Origin: Topomyia yanbarensis | Taxonomy: Eukaryota; Arthropoda; Insecta; Diptera; Culicidae | NCBI RefSeq assembly: GCF_030247195.1 | Contig: NC_080671.1 | Coordinates: 86,550,370-86,614,369, forward strand | DNA length: 64,000 nucleotides | Direction: 5' to 3' | Shown: positions 25,732 through 37,788 of the stretch, piece after piece | How positions within the stretch are numbered: the stretch's first letter is position 1 | How the letters are laid out: each line of letters opens with the position of its first letter | Notes under the pieces: generated by a model | The model's database searches: none | Seen by the model: the letters and a program-made list of their open reading frames with translations, nothing else | Told to the model about the DNA's origin: nothing | Translations under genes and position numbers: made by a program

Positions 25732-28700
25732 TCCCTATTTAAATAAAAAAAATCCAAAACGTAATGTTAAAAGCGCTTGGGGGCTATTGAAATTATATTA
25801 AATTACCCGCCTTGCTGAACAGGACTTTTAGCCGGAGGCACATACCATCGATTTTTTATCAACTCGAACATTGAATGTTGTCTAACGAAAACAAGTCCTT
25901 CGCAAATTTTTTTCACATTCCATTGATTGCATCATTCACAGCATCAGTTCAACCTTTGACGATGAAGCTACCGAAACGAAATGATCAGTACAAATCTGCA
26001 TACCGCCAGCTCATCCGAGATAGTAATCATTGTGCAACAGTAACACACTGAACTACCTATAGTATAATAGATCGTACTAGCCAGTGATAGATCAACTCAC
26101 CCGCCACCAGATGCTATGATAGGCGAGTGGCAAAGCAGAGTGGTGCAGCTTAGCTACCATTAGTAACAGCAAATGAGTTTGCGCATCTGATACCGACCGA
26201 CCAACATATGCACCTCTAAGACGGTAAGATGCAGCGAGAGTCCGTCGCTCGTTGCGTCGCGGCCGTCTCTGGTACTTCCATTGAGGTGAAGGAAGAGGTA
26301 CCTAACCTCGATTGACAAGAAGAGCAATTTGCTGCATTCAACTGGCGTAGATCTATTTTTTTTTACTGTGTGGGTTGCCAAAGTGCTTCGACTCTCCAGA
26401 CTCAAGAGGCGTAGCGCCCTGAACTGAATTGAACTGAAAGCGGTGACCACGGTTTGCCAAAGGTTGAGAGTATATGTTTCTCCAGAATTGTTGTTCATGT
26501 TTACAGGTCGTTAAAAACTTCAACCATTCATGTAAGTACTGATACAAATTTAAGACAATAGCGTTCATGTGGTTGACTGCCGAGCCCCTGGTACTGAAGT
26601 GGAGTGACGGATTTGGGTGGCGTGTGAAGTTTCCGTGATATATAGCCATCTGATGTAGTTGATTTTAGGATAATTTATGTTTGGTAAGTATAGAGTGGGT
26701 ACATCTAAAGAGGTGTGTTGAGTAAATCACTTTTAGTATACGTAACATAATTTGCGGCTAATTTTGATCTATTCACCATCAATCTGCTATCTACGATGCG
26801 ATCATATGATGTGTTTTGAAATATTTAGGCTGGCATATTTAGATGCACCACTAGCTGCGTTTATAATCGTGAAAGATCACTAACGTTTATGCAATCTGCT
26901 GAGAAATGTTGATGATCATCTTGTCTATTCTTGCATTCATATATTTGGAACAGTGTTAAAATGCTTGCTATTAGAAATCTGATATGTATATTCGCCCATA
27001 TCAAATACCATACAAAACAACTAATACACCTCGCTAGCTTGCCTTTCAGGTGCTGTCTTATTGGGTAAAATCTAAATAAATGTTCACCCTCGAAACTTTC
27101 ATTTTAGTCACGATTCTAGTCGGGTTCATCATGTGCACGTTCCTCCACTATGCAAGTATCTGCTATTTGTTTTTCGCATCACGAGGGTTGGTTATGACAG
27201 TGCTATACCCACTTCAGCCTTGTCAGCTTCATTCTGCGGTTTCATAATTGTTTCAGTCCTCTAAACTGTATTTGAATGACCATCGAGAAACCGAATCCCC
27301 ATATTCGCTCTGAAGTTTAATCCCTTTCTATGCCAGCTGGTTTATTACATAAAGTTGGCATTCGACTATCCATCCCAAAAGAAGCATCAGCAATGAGGGA
27401 ACCTCCATTCTAGTCCTTCCGAAGACAGGCAAGACAGTAACGAGAAGCTCTTGCTACCCAGTCAGTAGTGCACCAGGGTACCTACTTTCCCAGTTTTCAT
27501 TTTGCCTTTCCATACCCGCAGCTCGTTGCATAATTGCATGCCGCTCACGACTGTGGATGCGATAATCCTCCCCCTCACTACCTGCTCACAGATGCATACC
27601 GTATGAAGGTTTCTGGGAGTTGAACAGCCTTGCACAGAGGAGGGACTATGGTGGCTTGGCGGAATTTATTTTGTTTGATTACGGGAAACTTGGTTGGTTT
27701 CTGTGGTTAGGATCTATCTCAGTTAACTGGTAGTGCGATCATTCCTTTCTTTTGTACGTGCTAGAAGTTTTTGCTTTTCTTTTAGCAATGCGAACCTTCT
27801 AAATTCATTATCATAGAAAAATACATACTGACAAAGTGATATCTTTGTGGAATACATCTATATTATCAACCATGTTTGTTTTGAAAAATCTGTAACTAAG
27901 TGGCTTCTTCTGTAGAAGCTGAATAAGCGGATGCATTGCGTGTGGATATCAAGACCCGTACCGTAGACATGCCTTAACCCAAATTGTGACGTGATCATTA
28001 TATCCAGGATATTTATCAATTCAAATTGAAATTCATTTTTGCTATTCTTATAAGCATTGTATTGAATTCGCTCAAACTTTAAAAACTTCTTTCGAGGCAC
28101 GCCTTGCCGAGCCTTATATATCTATCGACTCAGTTCAACCATTTGGTATGATGTCTGTATATGTGTTTGTATGGATTTATCTTAGTAATTGGTGAACGGA
28201 TCTTAACGAAATTAGTTTCAAACGAATGACATAACGTAACAATTTAACGCAATCAGTTTGTTTTGCGCTATGATTTTTAATTTGTTTTGGGTGGTGATTG
28301 ATCTCCTTTCTAATAACCGGATGAATGAATTCTTCACTTCCGATATTTACATTTGTGTCCCCGATGATGTTTTGGGCACTCTCCGTAGATCTTGACTAAA
28401 TTGAGGAATTCCACGAAGGTCCGTCCGAAAATCATTAAAGTGTTACATAACTTTTAATTTTTTTCAAAACTAATTCTTTTATTACTCTATCTAGAAGTAC
28501 GACCTTATGAGAATATTTTCCCAAATTTTCATAAAGATCCGAAAAATAGATCGAAACTTATTGTGCTTAGAAACGCGTTTCGTCTACCAAGAGCAGTGGT
28601 AACTTGAAATTTTAAACTCGATTATCTCAAAATATCGTTTTCCCAAAAAAAGATTTTCCGTGATCACAATTGCCGAAAAACCACTCAATCGATTTTCTTC

Positions 28701-28998
28701 ATATTTTCGATTGTTCGTATTTAATTTTTATCGTATCTTAACGATTTCTTTTTCATGCATAGAATTTTTTAATTCAATTTTTGGAATTTTTTTAGAGAAT
28801 ACGTTCCCGAATGCACAGAAAAATTATTATTTATCCAACTAATCGTTAAGGTTCGAGGAATACATTAATGTAATGTTTTGAGTTTTGGGATTTTAGTTGA
28901 TCTATTGGTCTTCAATCGTGATCACATTAAACGCAAGCCTCTTGCATAAAAAAAAGTTCCAGGAAAAAGCCATAACTCCGCAAATTATCAATATATTT
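25732..28998. other. No supported gene
   Basis: About 3.3 kb with no convincing ORF. Overlapping minus ORFs of 112 and 98 codons (26160-26649) occupy a GC-richer stretch but compete with each other and show no domain. A minus-orientation trace of the GAGTCGAT-type LINE/SINE tail lies near 28100-28260 (TATCGACTCAGTTCAACC). Confidence 0.4.
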
Positions 28999-29002
28999 TT
29001 AA
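28999..29002. repeat. TTAA target duplication, left
   Basis: TTAA directly before CCCTCAAAAAGGCAAGC; repeated at 30698-30701. Confidence 0.75.
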
Positions 29003-29624
29003 CCCTCAAAAAGGCAAGCGGGTCTCAGAGGCCCGGCACGTTACAATTTTTTAGTTACAAAAAAATGTGTATGCAGTATAAGCTTGGGCATGGAAATTTT
29101 GATAAGTAGCTTTGAAATCTATAACAAAAATAAAGAATTGTGAAATTTTCATCTATGGAGTGATGCGCAGCTATGTTTGAATTTTTTACATGCACAAAAA
29201 GGCAAGCCGGGCCTGGCAGGCCCGGTGTGCATGCAATATTTACTAGGAATACCACGAGTTTTATACACTAATATTTATCTGAAAAAAACATTTTGATGAG
29301 TTCATCTTCATATTAGCAGGATTTTTTTTTCATGTTTTGATTGATTTTATCTTTTTACCTTATCTTATAAGAAAAAAATCTTGAAAGTTTGAGTGAAATC
29401 TATACATTTCTTTTATAAGAAATGAAAAATAGCATACAATAATGACGTGTGTCATATTTTTTTGGGTAAATACTTTTATTTCACCCACTGTGGTCTACTT
29501 GACAATTATTTGGATACAACATAACCTAACTCTGTCGTTATTGTCTATTTTTGTTGTCTATTCTTTGTGTTATAGTTGTCGTAATTATTCAAATTGTAGG
29601 ATCTAAAAGCAACAAAAAATTGAA

Positions 29625-29935
29625 ATGGGTATAAGACGATATGCCCATGTTTTCAATCGTCTCAAAGAATCTGAAATAATGGAAGAAATTCGAGCAAATT
29701 CAATAGCAGACGATTCCGAAACTGATTTGCAAAGCGAGGAAGAAGATGTGAATGATATTGCTTCCGACGATGAATCTGATGCAGACTCGGAAGAAAAATC
29801 CGAATATGTACTCCGGTTAATAGCAACCCAGAAACATTTATTGGTCGTGTTCAAACGAAATGGAGCTCAGAACCAATCGACAGTCAACGTGATCTTCCGA
29901 GTACTATCCTTTTGGAAAAATTGACCTTTTTACAT
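29625..29935 (+). pseudogene. piggyBac-like transposase N-terminus
   Basis: The open frame from 29625 encodes 99 codons beginning MGIRRYAHVFNRLKESEIME, followed by a strongly acidic Asp/Glu/Ser stretch (about residues 25-60), typical of the disordered N-termini of piggyBac transposases. After about residue 62 the similarity moves to another frame (TFIGRVQTKWSSEPIDS), which resembles the conserved block just before the catalytic core. A frameshift has therefore occurred near 29820. The DDD catalytic core and the C-terminal Cys-rich domain are missing. Start chosen as the first Met before the acidic region. Non-functional. Confidence 0.65.
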
Positions 29936-30625
29936 CCATCGCCTTATACGCTGAAATCGGGATTTGCTGCGTTTTCGTACTCATCATCCTGTAATTCCGG
30001 AACCGGAAGTCGGATCAATTAGAAATTCAACAGCAGCCAATGGGAATGCTGTACCTTTCATTTGAAATCAAGTTTGTAAAAATCGGTAAAGAATTCGCTG
30101 AGAAATAGGTATGATATTATCTTAGGAACTTGGTAAGTTCCTCCGGGGCATCAAGAACTGCCATAGCTGGCCAATGTGGTCGAAGTGCCTTCGGTGGGTC
30201 ATTAATGATCTAGACATGCAAAGCCAAGTAATATTGCACATATTTGAATGTCAATTGCATCATTTGGACCTCATGGTGGTATCAGTTTCTACGGAAATTT
30301 GCTGTGTTATTGTACTCTTCAACACGTAACTCCAGAACCGAAAGTCGGATCAATAAAAAAAATCAATAGCGACCGATGGGAAGGCTGTACCTTTCATTTG
30401 AGACTAAATTTGTACAAATCGGTCCAGCCACCTCTGAGAAAAATCGGTGATTGTTTGCCACATACATACATCCATACATACATACACACACACACATACA
30501 GACATTTTACGAGCTCGACGAACTGAGTCGAATGGTATAAGAGATTTGGCCCTGCGGGTCTCGGTTAAAAAATCGAAATTTTGACTGATTGCATAACCTT
30601 TCTATGTGAGAACGGCAAAAAGGAG
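29930..30625 (+). repeat. Culicine dispersed repeat nested in the piggyBac element
   Basis: Two tandem-like units each carry a TTCCGGAACCGGAAGTCGG- or CTCCAGAACCGAAAGTCGG-type word and GTACCTTTCATTTGA. They end in an ACATACATACACACACACAC tract and a GAGCTCGACGAACTGAGTCG block. This tail is shared with other repeats in the window. Confidence 0.7.
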
Positions 30626-30697
30626 CTTGAGTTTAGACGGGCCTGAGAGGCCCGGCTTGCCCTTTAATGTTAGGATTTTAGGTTGCCTTCACAAGGG

Positions 30698-30701
30698 TTA
30701 A
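30698..30701. repeat. TTAA target duplication, right
   Basis: TTAA directly after the right AAGGG terminus. Confidence 0.75.
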
Positions 30702-31409
30702 AAACTAGCGACGCATTCTTTCGTGACCTTACAAAGATTTGTCGCACCTTCATTCCATAAATTCGTAATAACTTTTTCAAATGAACGGCTACATCAAAAC
30801 TTATAACAGATTCAGAAAGTAGACTAAAGTTTACATAAGATTCAATCTTCATAAACTGAATTTACTAGAAGAGCATTGTTTTATGAACGATAATGTAACG
30901 TGACTTTACAACGCGTCAGAAATTAGAGCTTTAAACGTATTACTATAAAAGTCCAAATGTTTGCTCTATTAGATTTTTCATCAAGAACCAATCTTCTATG
31001 ATTTATTCTTAACTAACAAACAAATAACTTGGCGCGATGAAATATTTATTTGTTTGTTTCGTCTCTTTTTAACCATATTTTATATTCGTGACGTTACAAT
31101 GCTCCTTTCTCAGAAAAGCGTTATCTCGTTTCGTTGTAATGTCACGAAAAACTTCAGCTTTAATGTGTAAGTAGCGGGTGCCCATCTACTCGGGTTCTGT
31201 TTGCACGGCGGACCCTTCTTATCAGGGCGCCCTAGGTGCATCTACAAGAATTTCGGACTTTCGTATGCATTCATAAAAGTAAACAAACAAATATAAATTT
31301 AACTTTACCGTTTATTCTTGCATCACTCTCCACTGCTGGTTGTTTCTCAGATCCGCTACTGCAAACGATGGCGGGAAGGCGGACGGTTTCTTCCGACCGG
31401 CCGGGACTA
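30702..31409. other. No supported gene
   Basis: Unremarkable sequence. A GC-richer patch (31170-31410) immediately precedes the Transib insertion and contains short competing ORFs on both strands without family resemblance. Confidence 0.4.
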
Positions 31410-31414
31410 CAACG
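31410..31414. repeat. Target-site duplication CAACG, left
   Basis: CAACG abuts the left CACAGTG end; exact copy at 34217-34221. Confidence 0.75.
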
Positions 31415-32306
31415 CACAGTGGTCGGAAACGCCAAAAACGTAAACTTAAATCACTAGAGGCCAAACCATCGAATATATTCACAGGGTGTCTTTGGAGGAA
31501 TTGTTCGTATGAGTATTTCCCACAATCTGATAACAATTGAAATTAGGCATGGCTTACTATGTTCCAACTAAAAAAATAACTTTTTATCCTGATGAGGTAG
31601 AAAGTTGGTGTCTTCGACAAAGTTTTAGAAATGCTCATAGTGAAGAATTTTGTTGAAGAACTTGAGCTTGTAGGACAAAAGGTTATCGATTTATAAGGCG
31701 TTTTCTATGGCAACCCCCTTATATCTTGTTTTTTTTATACAACTTTTTTCATTGTGACTTTTCGTGCAAACTATGTTCTAGACAAATGTGTAGGTATCAA
31801 ATATACATAATATTGCCGAAGACTGCATGTAAAAATACTCATTCGTTTAAAAGTTTTTGAAGACTTTTACATTTTTTACACCAACTTCAACTATGTATAA
31901 GAAAGAAAGGTGCAAACCAAAATGCACGAACAGGCACTTTTTCACTGTCTAAATTATGCACAATAAAGTTAAGAAGATTTGGTGCGTGGCCCTCTAGAAC
32001 CCTATGAAGAGGGTAAGTTTAATTTATCTTGTTTTTTGACCTTTTCCATACAAAAATCAGCAAAAAAAATTTTTTTTTGATTTTTTTGCCACAATTTTTG
32101 AAATTTTTGGTTTGATATTCAATTACAAGTATTATTTTCACATATATCTGAATATTTCAGATTTTATAAGCGTGGGAGCAAAAATGTGAAGTTTTTAATA
32201 TCATTGGCGATCCTAAACTGATATATACCCAGTTAGACATGTCATAATGAATTTAATGCTTACAAAAGCATGTCATACCATTAATTACTAAATTTTACGG
32301 AAAAAA

Positions 32307-33113
32307 TACCGTGGCTGTTTCTTCTTTTGCAAAATTTTTAAACTCGAATAATGATTTCTTTTCTTGTATATAGTTGTCATGTCGTGTATAATAAAAATGT
32401 AATAGGGTGATGAGCCTATTTGCGCTATGTTTCTATTATCACCCTACCCATTTGAAGCCGTTGGTTAGAGCAGTGTCTGCCATCTTTGTTCAACGCATTG
32501 AGTCAAATGGTAGCGCAACAATAGGGGCACTCGATTCGAGTTTTCATTGTGCTCAAACTCGAGAAATTTACTGTTTTCAATGCATTTGTGTTATTATATT
32601 GGTTCTTAACAACGAAGCAAAGCGGTTGATGTCAATTTTTACGCATTCCATTGATTGTAAGGCAAGAAATTACCGAATTAGTGAGGCACCTTGCTTAGTA
32701 TGGTGAAAATAGGCTCATCACCCTATATACATTTGAAAGCTTTTAATGAATATAAACAACGCAAAAAATCTCGTGTACATGATTGAGAAAGGCACAATTG
32801 CACCGCTAGGTGGATTAAAACAGGTTTCCCTCAGTGTGTCCAATAAAAAGGTCACCTTTTCGGGAATTCGCTCTCTGTCTGTTTTCCATTAGACACGTTC
32901 CAAAAAACCTTGTAAAACCTGTTCAAATCCACCTAGCGGTGCAATTGTGCCTTTCTCAATCATAACATAAGATTTTTTGCGTTGTTTATATTCATTAAAA
33001 GGTTTTAAATGCATATATTTCTTTTTTATTATACATGACATGACAACTATATACAAGAAAAGAAATCATTATTCGAGTTCTAAAATTTTGCAAAAGAAAA
33101 AACAGCCACGGTA
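32307..33113. mobile_element. Large foldback element interrupted by a MITE
   Basis: The left arm is 32307-32402 plus 32726-32830 and the right arm is about 32908-33113. Matching words include TACCGTGGCTGTTT, ACTCGAATAATGATTTC, TATATAGTTGTCATGTC, AATATAAACAACGCAAAAAA and GGCACAATTGCACCGCTAGG. Removing the MITE at 32405-32723 restores a continuous arm of about 200 bp. The centre (about 75 bp) is non-coding. Confidence 0.75.
32405..32723. mobile_element. TA-flanked MITE, 'GGGTGATGA' family, copy 2
   Basis: Terminal inverted repeats GGGTGATGAGCCTATTT are exact at both ends, with TA on each side. The length is 319 bp. It aligns end to end with 3640-3954. Its 99-codon ORF (32407-32706) is not conserved in frame with copy 1 and is dismissed as coding. 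Confidence 0.85.
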
Positions 33114-33289
33114 ATATTAAATTGGAAAAAGGTGCGAAATCGGCAAAGCCCCTAAAACTAAATTTAAGAAAAAAAAATTTCGGGATAACATAAAATCTCG
33201 ACGCTTCATGCATTTGGAATCATGTTTGGAATCATTTCGATTTCTGAAATTTCATGGAAAAAAAATTTGAGTTACGGCTTATATGGGAA

Positions 33290-33960
33290 TTTCAGCTATC
33301 ATTTGGGACTTAGTTTGTGAAAATCGGCCCAACCATTTCTGAGAAACTGATGTGAGTTTGTTAATTTTGAAAGATGGCCGATTTTCCCGGGCACTTCCGG
33401 AACCGTTAATGGTGGTCAATGTAGTCAACGAAAGTTCGGTTGGCCGCCAGTGACCTAGAACTGCAAATTTAAGTTGTTTGAGAGACATTTTAGCGAAATT
33501 TTTACCTTTTTTGCTTTCATCGGAGTATCGGTTTGAATCGGAATTTTCTTTGTGACCGCACGCCACAACCCGTAACTCCAGAACCGGAAGTCGGATCGGG
33601 ATGGTTGTTGAATCGGTCTAGCCATCTCCGAGAAACCGATGTGACTGTTATTCTGAATTTGGATACTTCCGCCGGGGCTTCCGAAACCGATGATGGCGGT
33701 CAATGTGTCCAAAGAGACTTGATTTGTCTGTTAGTGACCTAATACTACAAATCGAAGCAATTGTGGTCACATTTTGGAAAAAATTCACCTTTATACATCC
33801 ATTGCCGAATTTATTAAAATCGACATTTTCTGCGTGATCGTACTCATTACCCTGTAATTCCGGAACCGGAAGTCGGATCCATTAGAAATTCAATAGCTGC
33901 CTATAGGAACGTTGTACCTTTCATTTAAGATTTCAGCTTCTGAATTAGGCCTTTGATTTG
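33290..33960 (+). repeat. Culicine dispersed repeat, tandem-like units
   Basis: Recurring ordered words at about 300-350-bp spacing: GAAAATCGGC or GAATCGGTCT, then CTCCGAGAAACCGATGTGA, TTCCGGAACC and GGTGGTCAATG or GGCGGTCAATG. It belongs with the repeats at 8925, 29930, 54090 and 55908. Confidence 0.6.
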
Positions 33961-34216
33961 ATAAAAACCGGTATTGTTCCGGATCTGCAAAGCCCCATAC
34001 CTCCGGTCACAGTTGCGTGCGGTGTACAAATTTGATTGCGTCTTGATCGCTAGAGTTTTCCGCAGCTTTGAGGGTATAATTATTTGTACTTTTACTGCGG
34101 CAATTTTGATTGCATTTTATTTCCTAAGAAATTCCGCAACTTTTGGTGTATAAATTGTCATACTTTTTCAGCGGCTTCCAATTAATTACCTTTTTGGTCG
34201 GATTTCTTCCACTGTG

Positions 34217-34221
34217 CAACG
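34217..34221. repeat. Target-site duplication CAACG, right
   Basis: Exact copy of 31410-31414, directly after CACTGTG. Confidence 0.75.
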
Positions 34222-34234
34222 ACTGGTTATAATT

Positions 34235-34945
34235 CTGATGTTAAAACATAATTTGAAATAGCTAGAGAACTACAACATTTCCGGAAAGTTTTTGTATGGG
34301 CATTTTGATTTGAAATGGCATTTAGAATCATATTCAAAATGAAAATTGTATTTTTAACTGCAAATAGTATATATTATAAAAATATATCAAAAGTTATTGT
34401 TAGGAAATATTTTCTTTTTTGAAAGCTTCTCCATTATCCAAATACACTGAAAAAATTTCTTTTGCGTCTTTAAAACTATAAACATTAGACTCTTGACATT
34501 TTATGATGAGGTAACGCGAATAACTTTTAAAAAGGGCATAATTACACGAATTAATTGTTTTTGTTGAAGCAAAATTCCAAAAATCTCGACAGCTATCGAA
34601 TTTTGGAAGATTTTTGTTAAATGCATTTTGATTTGAAATGATACTTAGAATTATATTCTGTAATAAATTCACAGTTTTATATATCAATTAGTATGATATT
34701 TAAATACGTGTATAAAATTATTGCAAGAAAAACATTTTTACCGATAAGTTCTCAATTATTCAAAATCTTTCTTTTCTCTTAAGGTTTCTGTTAACAATAT
34801 AAAATTATTTTTTTTAATATTTACATTTTTAATATAAATTTTGGTTTTTATGAAAGATCAAACAAATTATTTTAGTGTATATTTTCTTCACGAAGAAGTA
34901 TTCATTCCCTGTAACTCGTTCTCGGATAGTTTTGCTGTATCCAGC
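34235..34945. repeat. Dispersed repeat, copy of 4160-4825
   Basis: Same orientation and order of blocks as the copy near 4.5 kb, starting just outside the Transib right end. The 95-codon minus ORF (34400-34687) parallels one in the other copy but with many differences; it could reflect an old coding remnant. Confidence 0.6.
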
Positions 34946-37238
34946 ATTTACGTGCCATAATAGTGGTCTAAATTGTTCAGTTCGTAATACGTTTAATTAC
35001 CCTTTTTTGACAATAATCGTTTACGCCAGCTTGACATCAACGCTCAGTTGAAGATGTCGGGCGTTCATTGAATAAACATCCAACGCATTGGACTAGCGTA
35101 GGATGCTGGATAAAATAGAGTAATAGACAACAAAAATTTTGAAATTTATGGTTACTAAAAGTCTACTTGGGTCTACTAGCTGGGAGGGGAAGTTAAAAAA
35201 TCTTAAATTTCGGTCTACATGGTTTATAAATGGTCCCTTCCGAACTTTGTATACATGTAGTACAAAACATAGCATTGTTTTAACTCAAAAGAAATTTAAA
35301 CGTGAATCGAAGTGTTGAAGCGCCACTTAAATTGGATTAATCTTGGCTTTGCTGTGCTGCATTTCCTGTCATTAGTGTCATTATCTTTGATTATCTGATG
35401 CTCTTTAAACGTTTTGATCATATGGGATACGAAGCAAAATGCGATTCTGAGCTGCTATGCTACCGATTCATCGAGAAGAAGACTTTCAATCCAAATTTCT
35501 GCCATTTTAGCAACGCATTAAAGAGTTGGAAAATTGGGTGCACCCTTTTTCGAATACAGGCTTTATTACGAAAATAAAATCTTCAACACCGGGCCTCTGG
35601 TCCAGACCCAGTGTGCCCATACGTAAGGAGAGTACCGCGACATCCACATAGCTCTAAACTTCTATTGTTATCATTTGCCATATTCTCGCCCCTTCCCCTA
35701 GAACAAACACTGACCTTCTCATCTTACCCTCTTTTCTCCCTTGAATTGTCCACGTAGAAAAGAGCCCGATTGCATAAGGTTGCGTTGATAGCAAAGCGCA
35801 GCCATAATTTGTCAATGATAAGCGTGCATTTTCTGCTACAATCGTCGTCAAGGTTACTACGAAAAAAGAGCAGCATTTACTACAACCAATGGTACCCGAA
35901 ACCTGAAAACCCATATAATTGGCCAAATGAAGATACGGGTTAGTGAGCAAAAATATTCATCCTTTTACTTTTTCGTCAGCAGGTAACAGTGACCGCAAGG
36001 CAAAAAAAGAGAATGTACAATCCACCACAGAAGACGAATGCAAACAGACCAGATGCACCGAAGCAATTGACCTTGCGTTGAATATGATGTAAGCCCGGCC
36101 CGGTACGGGTCCGACGCGGCGAAATACCACCGATACCGCATTTTTTTGACTCACACTGAATGACTGATCATTTTTCGCTAAGCTGTGAAAAAATTAATAA
36201 ACAATCTATGTTGTGTTGCCTCAAGAAATAGGAAATTCGTTGCCCAGGAAAGATCTATTTTTTCTATTTATCGATGACTTCAATCGTTTCAGGTCAGAAA
36301 TCAGTCCAGAACAGCTTTTCGTTTTCGGTTAATTATGTCACGGGTAGTGTGTTATGGCCATCTCTCAAAAGCACACGCGAGAGTCACAATAACGCGTCAA
36401 GGTAGTTATCCCAACACGGGTCAACATGCTAAACAATCTGCAAGTCATTTTGACCATCGATGAGTAGTGCCATAGCCAAAGAAACCATGTATGGTGGGTT
36501 AGTGAAAGACGAAGATCGGCACTTGGAAATCCGTCCGATGAGGTCAAGTTGTTGAATGAGTGGCATCTTTAGGAGGGATATGCATTTTTGCAACAGAGAG
36601 ACGTGATGTTTTGAGCGGAAGTTTTGATCATTTTTTATTTAGTTTGTGAGGAAACTGAAGAATGCTTGACAAGCAAGGAATTTCAATTAAAGCGTGATTT
36701 TTTATTATTTTTAACCTGACACCGAAAAAAATATCAAGTAGTAAGGGGAATACTAATCGGATGGTAGAGTGAACTGAAAGTGATAGTGGAAATCAAAGAA
36801 AAAGTATCATAGGTTTGCAAACTTCTGGAGTTATAAGATGTAGATTTAGCTAGCAGTTCATCATCTGATAAAAAAATATTTACTTGCTGTCATTTATTGC
36901 TCGAATCCCATCAGAATTGATAATAATTATTGCACAATTACAGTGAAAATTATAGATTTTTGTTATTATATATTTCTATATACACGTAATGCCCAAGCGA
37001 GTAGATGCGCTATAAACTTGGTTCACTAGCCAGGGCAGGACTAAATACCTCTCTCCCATCTCAGAAACCAAAGGAGTAACATTAACCCTCTTAGCCAAGT
37101 CACTCCCAACGATTTACTAAATCCCCTTCAAATTGAAACGGTCGGTACGGTTGTCCACGTTTCTTCCTTATTCAAGGTTCAAAATGGATCGTTGAATAAA
37201 TTCCTCATTAAATGAATATTTTAGTTGCCGTACATTTT
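34946..37238. other. No supported gene
   Basis: AT-rich sequence with short unsupported ORFs. The word TTATAAATGGTCCC near 35225 and sequence around 36985-37120 (GCGAGTAGATGCGCTATAAA) look like repeat edges, possibly the 3' UTR of the LINE fragment that follows. Confidence 0.35.
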
Positions 37239-37540
37239 TTAATTATCTTCACAATCATTGATATTGACAAGAGGGACAATGTTACCCTCAAGAAACTTAT
37301 TAAATAAATTCAACAAACGTCTCCTAGCAGTGTCTGGCAGATTTAATTTGACTCTGTCTGGCCCTGGGGTTTTATTGTTACATGATAAGAGAGTAAGTGA
37401 GAACTCCACCATCGAAAAAGGTGTTTCATTCGCAATATCGTGAGAAGACGCGGCGCGGTGGATCTCCTGTTTTGGGACGGAATCCGGACAAACCTTCTTG
37501 GCGAAATCGAATATCCCACGGTTTGAATGTTCCACGCTCT
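37239..37540 (-). pseudogene. Jockey-clade LINE reverse transcriptase fragment
   Basis: The minus-strand frame encodes 98 codons of the N-terminal part of a non-LTR reverse transcriptase. PFSMVEFSLTLLSCNNKTPG is followed by PDRVKLNLL-like residues and RRLLNLFNKFLEGNIVP, the conserved 'NNKxPGPD' region before RT motif 1. Upstream (toward 37590) the reading continues briefly (SYARRLGS-like) before the hairpin at 37588 cuts it. The catalytic palm is absent. The plus ORF at 37258-37443 is antisense. Inactive. Confidence 0.75.
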
Positions 37541-37587
37541 CGTTAGAACTGTTTCAGTTTCGCATACGCCGGGCCGTGAGCCAAAGA

Positions 37588-37667
37588 GTGCTCATCGATG
37601 TTTCCCTCGTTAATCCGTCAACGGACGGGTTGTTGACGGATTATCGAGGGAAACATCGATGAGCCAC
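37588..37667. repeat. Near-perfect hairpin
   Basis: GTGCTCATCGATGTTTCCCT on the left pairs with AGGGAAACATCGATGAGCCAC on the right (two small differences) around the palindromic centre GTCAACGGACGGGTTGTTGAC. It cuts the Jockey fragment and overlaps the first 162-bp direct repeat. Confidence 0.75.
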
Positions 37668-37788
37668 TAACTACGTTTCACGGTTTTCATCAAACACTTC
37701 ACACTTGAATAGCGGTATCGAGATTCAAGCTAGTTAAGGATCCGTATCCGTAGTTTTTCAGGGGTAACACCAAACCAAATACAGGAAA
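37627..37788. repeat. 162-bp direct repeat, copy 1
   Basis: GGGTTGTTGACGG through AATACAGGAAA, matching 38436-38597 with one difference seen (G against A at position 6). Confidence 0.85.

Larger units (their letters stand above)
29003..30697 (+). mobile_element. piggyBac-type transposon, decayed and invaded
   Basis: The element is bounded by TTAA on both sides, the invariant piggyBac target. Termini are CCCTCAAAAAGGCAAGC (left) and, on the other strand, CCCTTGTGAAGGCAACC (right). Subterminal inverted words GGCAAGC then GAGGCCCGG recur near 29014, 29200 and, inverted, 30640, as is usual for this superfamily. It contains the N-terminal part of a transposase (29625-29935), then a culicine dispersed repeat (29930-30625) in place of the catalytic domain. 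Confidence 0.8.
31415..34216. mobile_element. Transib-type element, 2.8 kb, with nested insertions
   Basis: Ends read inward as CACAGTGGTCGGAAACG (left) and CACAGTGGAAGAAATCCG (right). Both are followed by CCAAAAA then GTAA and TTAA words. At the right end CCAAAAAGG follows the heptamer after exactly 12 nt; at the left the similar CCAAAAACG follows after 10 nt. The 5-bp flanking repeat is CAACG. Superfamily features are as for 18183-19009. No transposase ORF was found. The interior is occupied by a foldback element (32307-33113), a MITE inside that, and culicine repeats (33290-33960), all of which appear to have landed after the Transib insertion. Confidence 0.7.

Noticed and set aside
29484..29494. 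CCACTGTGG inside the piggyBac element as a Transib end
   Set aside because: No partner or duplication; isolated heptamers occur by chance.
32407..32706. 99-codon ORF in the MITE as a gene
   Set aside because: Lies wholly inside a TIR-bounded MITE and is not conserved in the sister copy.
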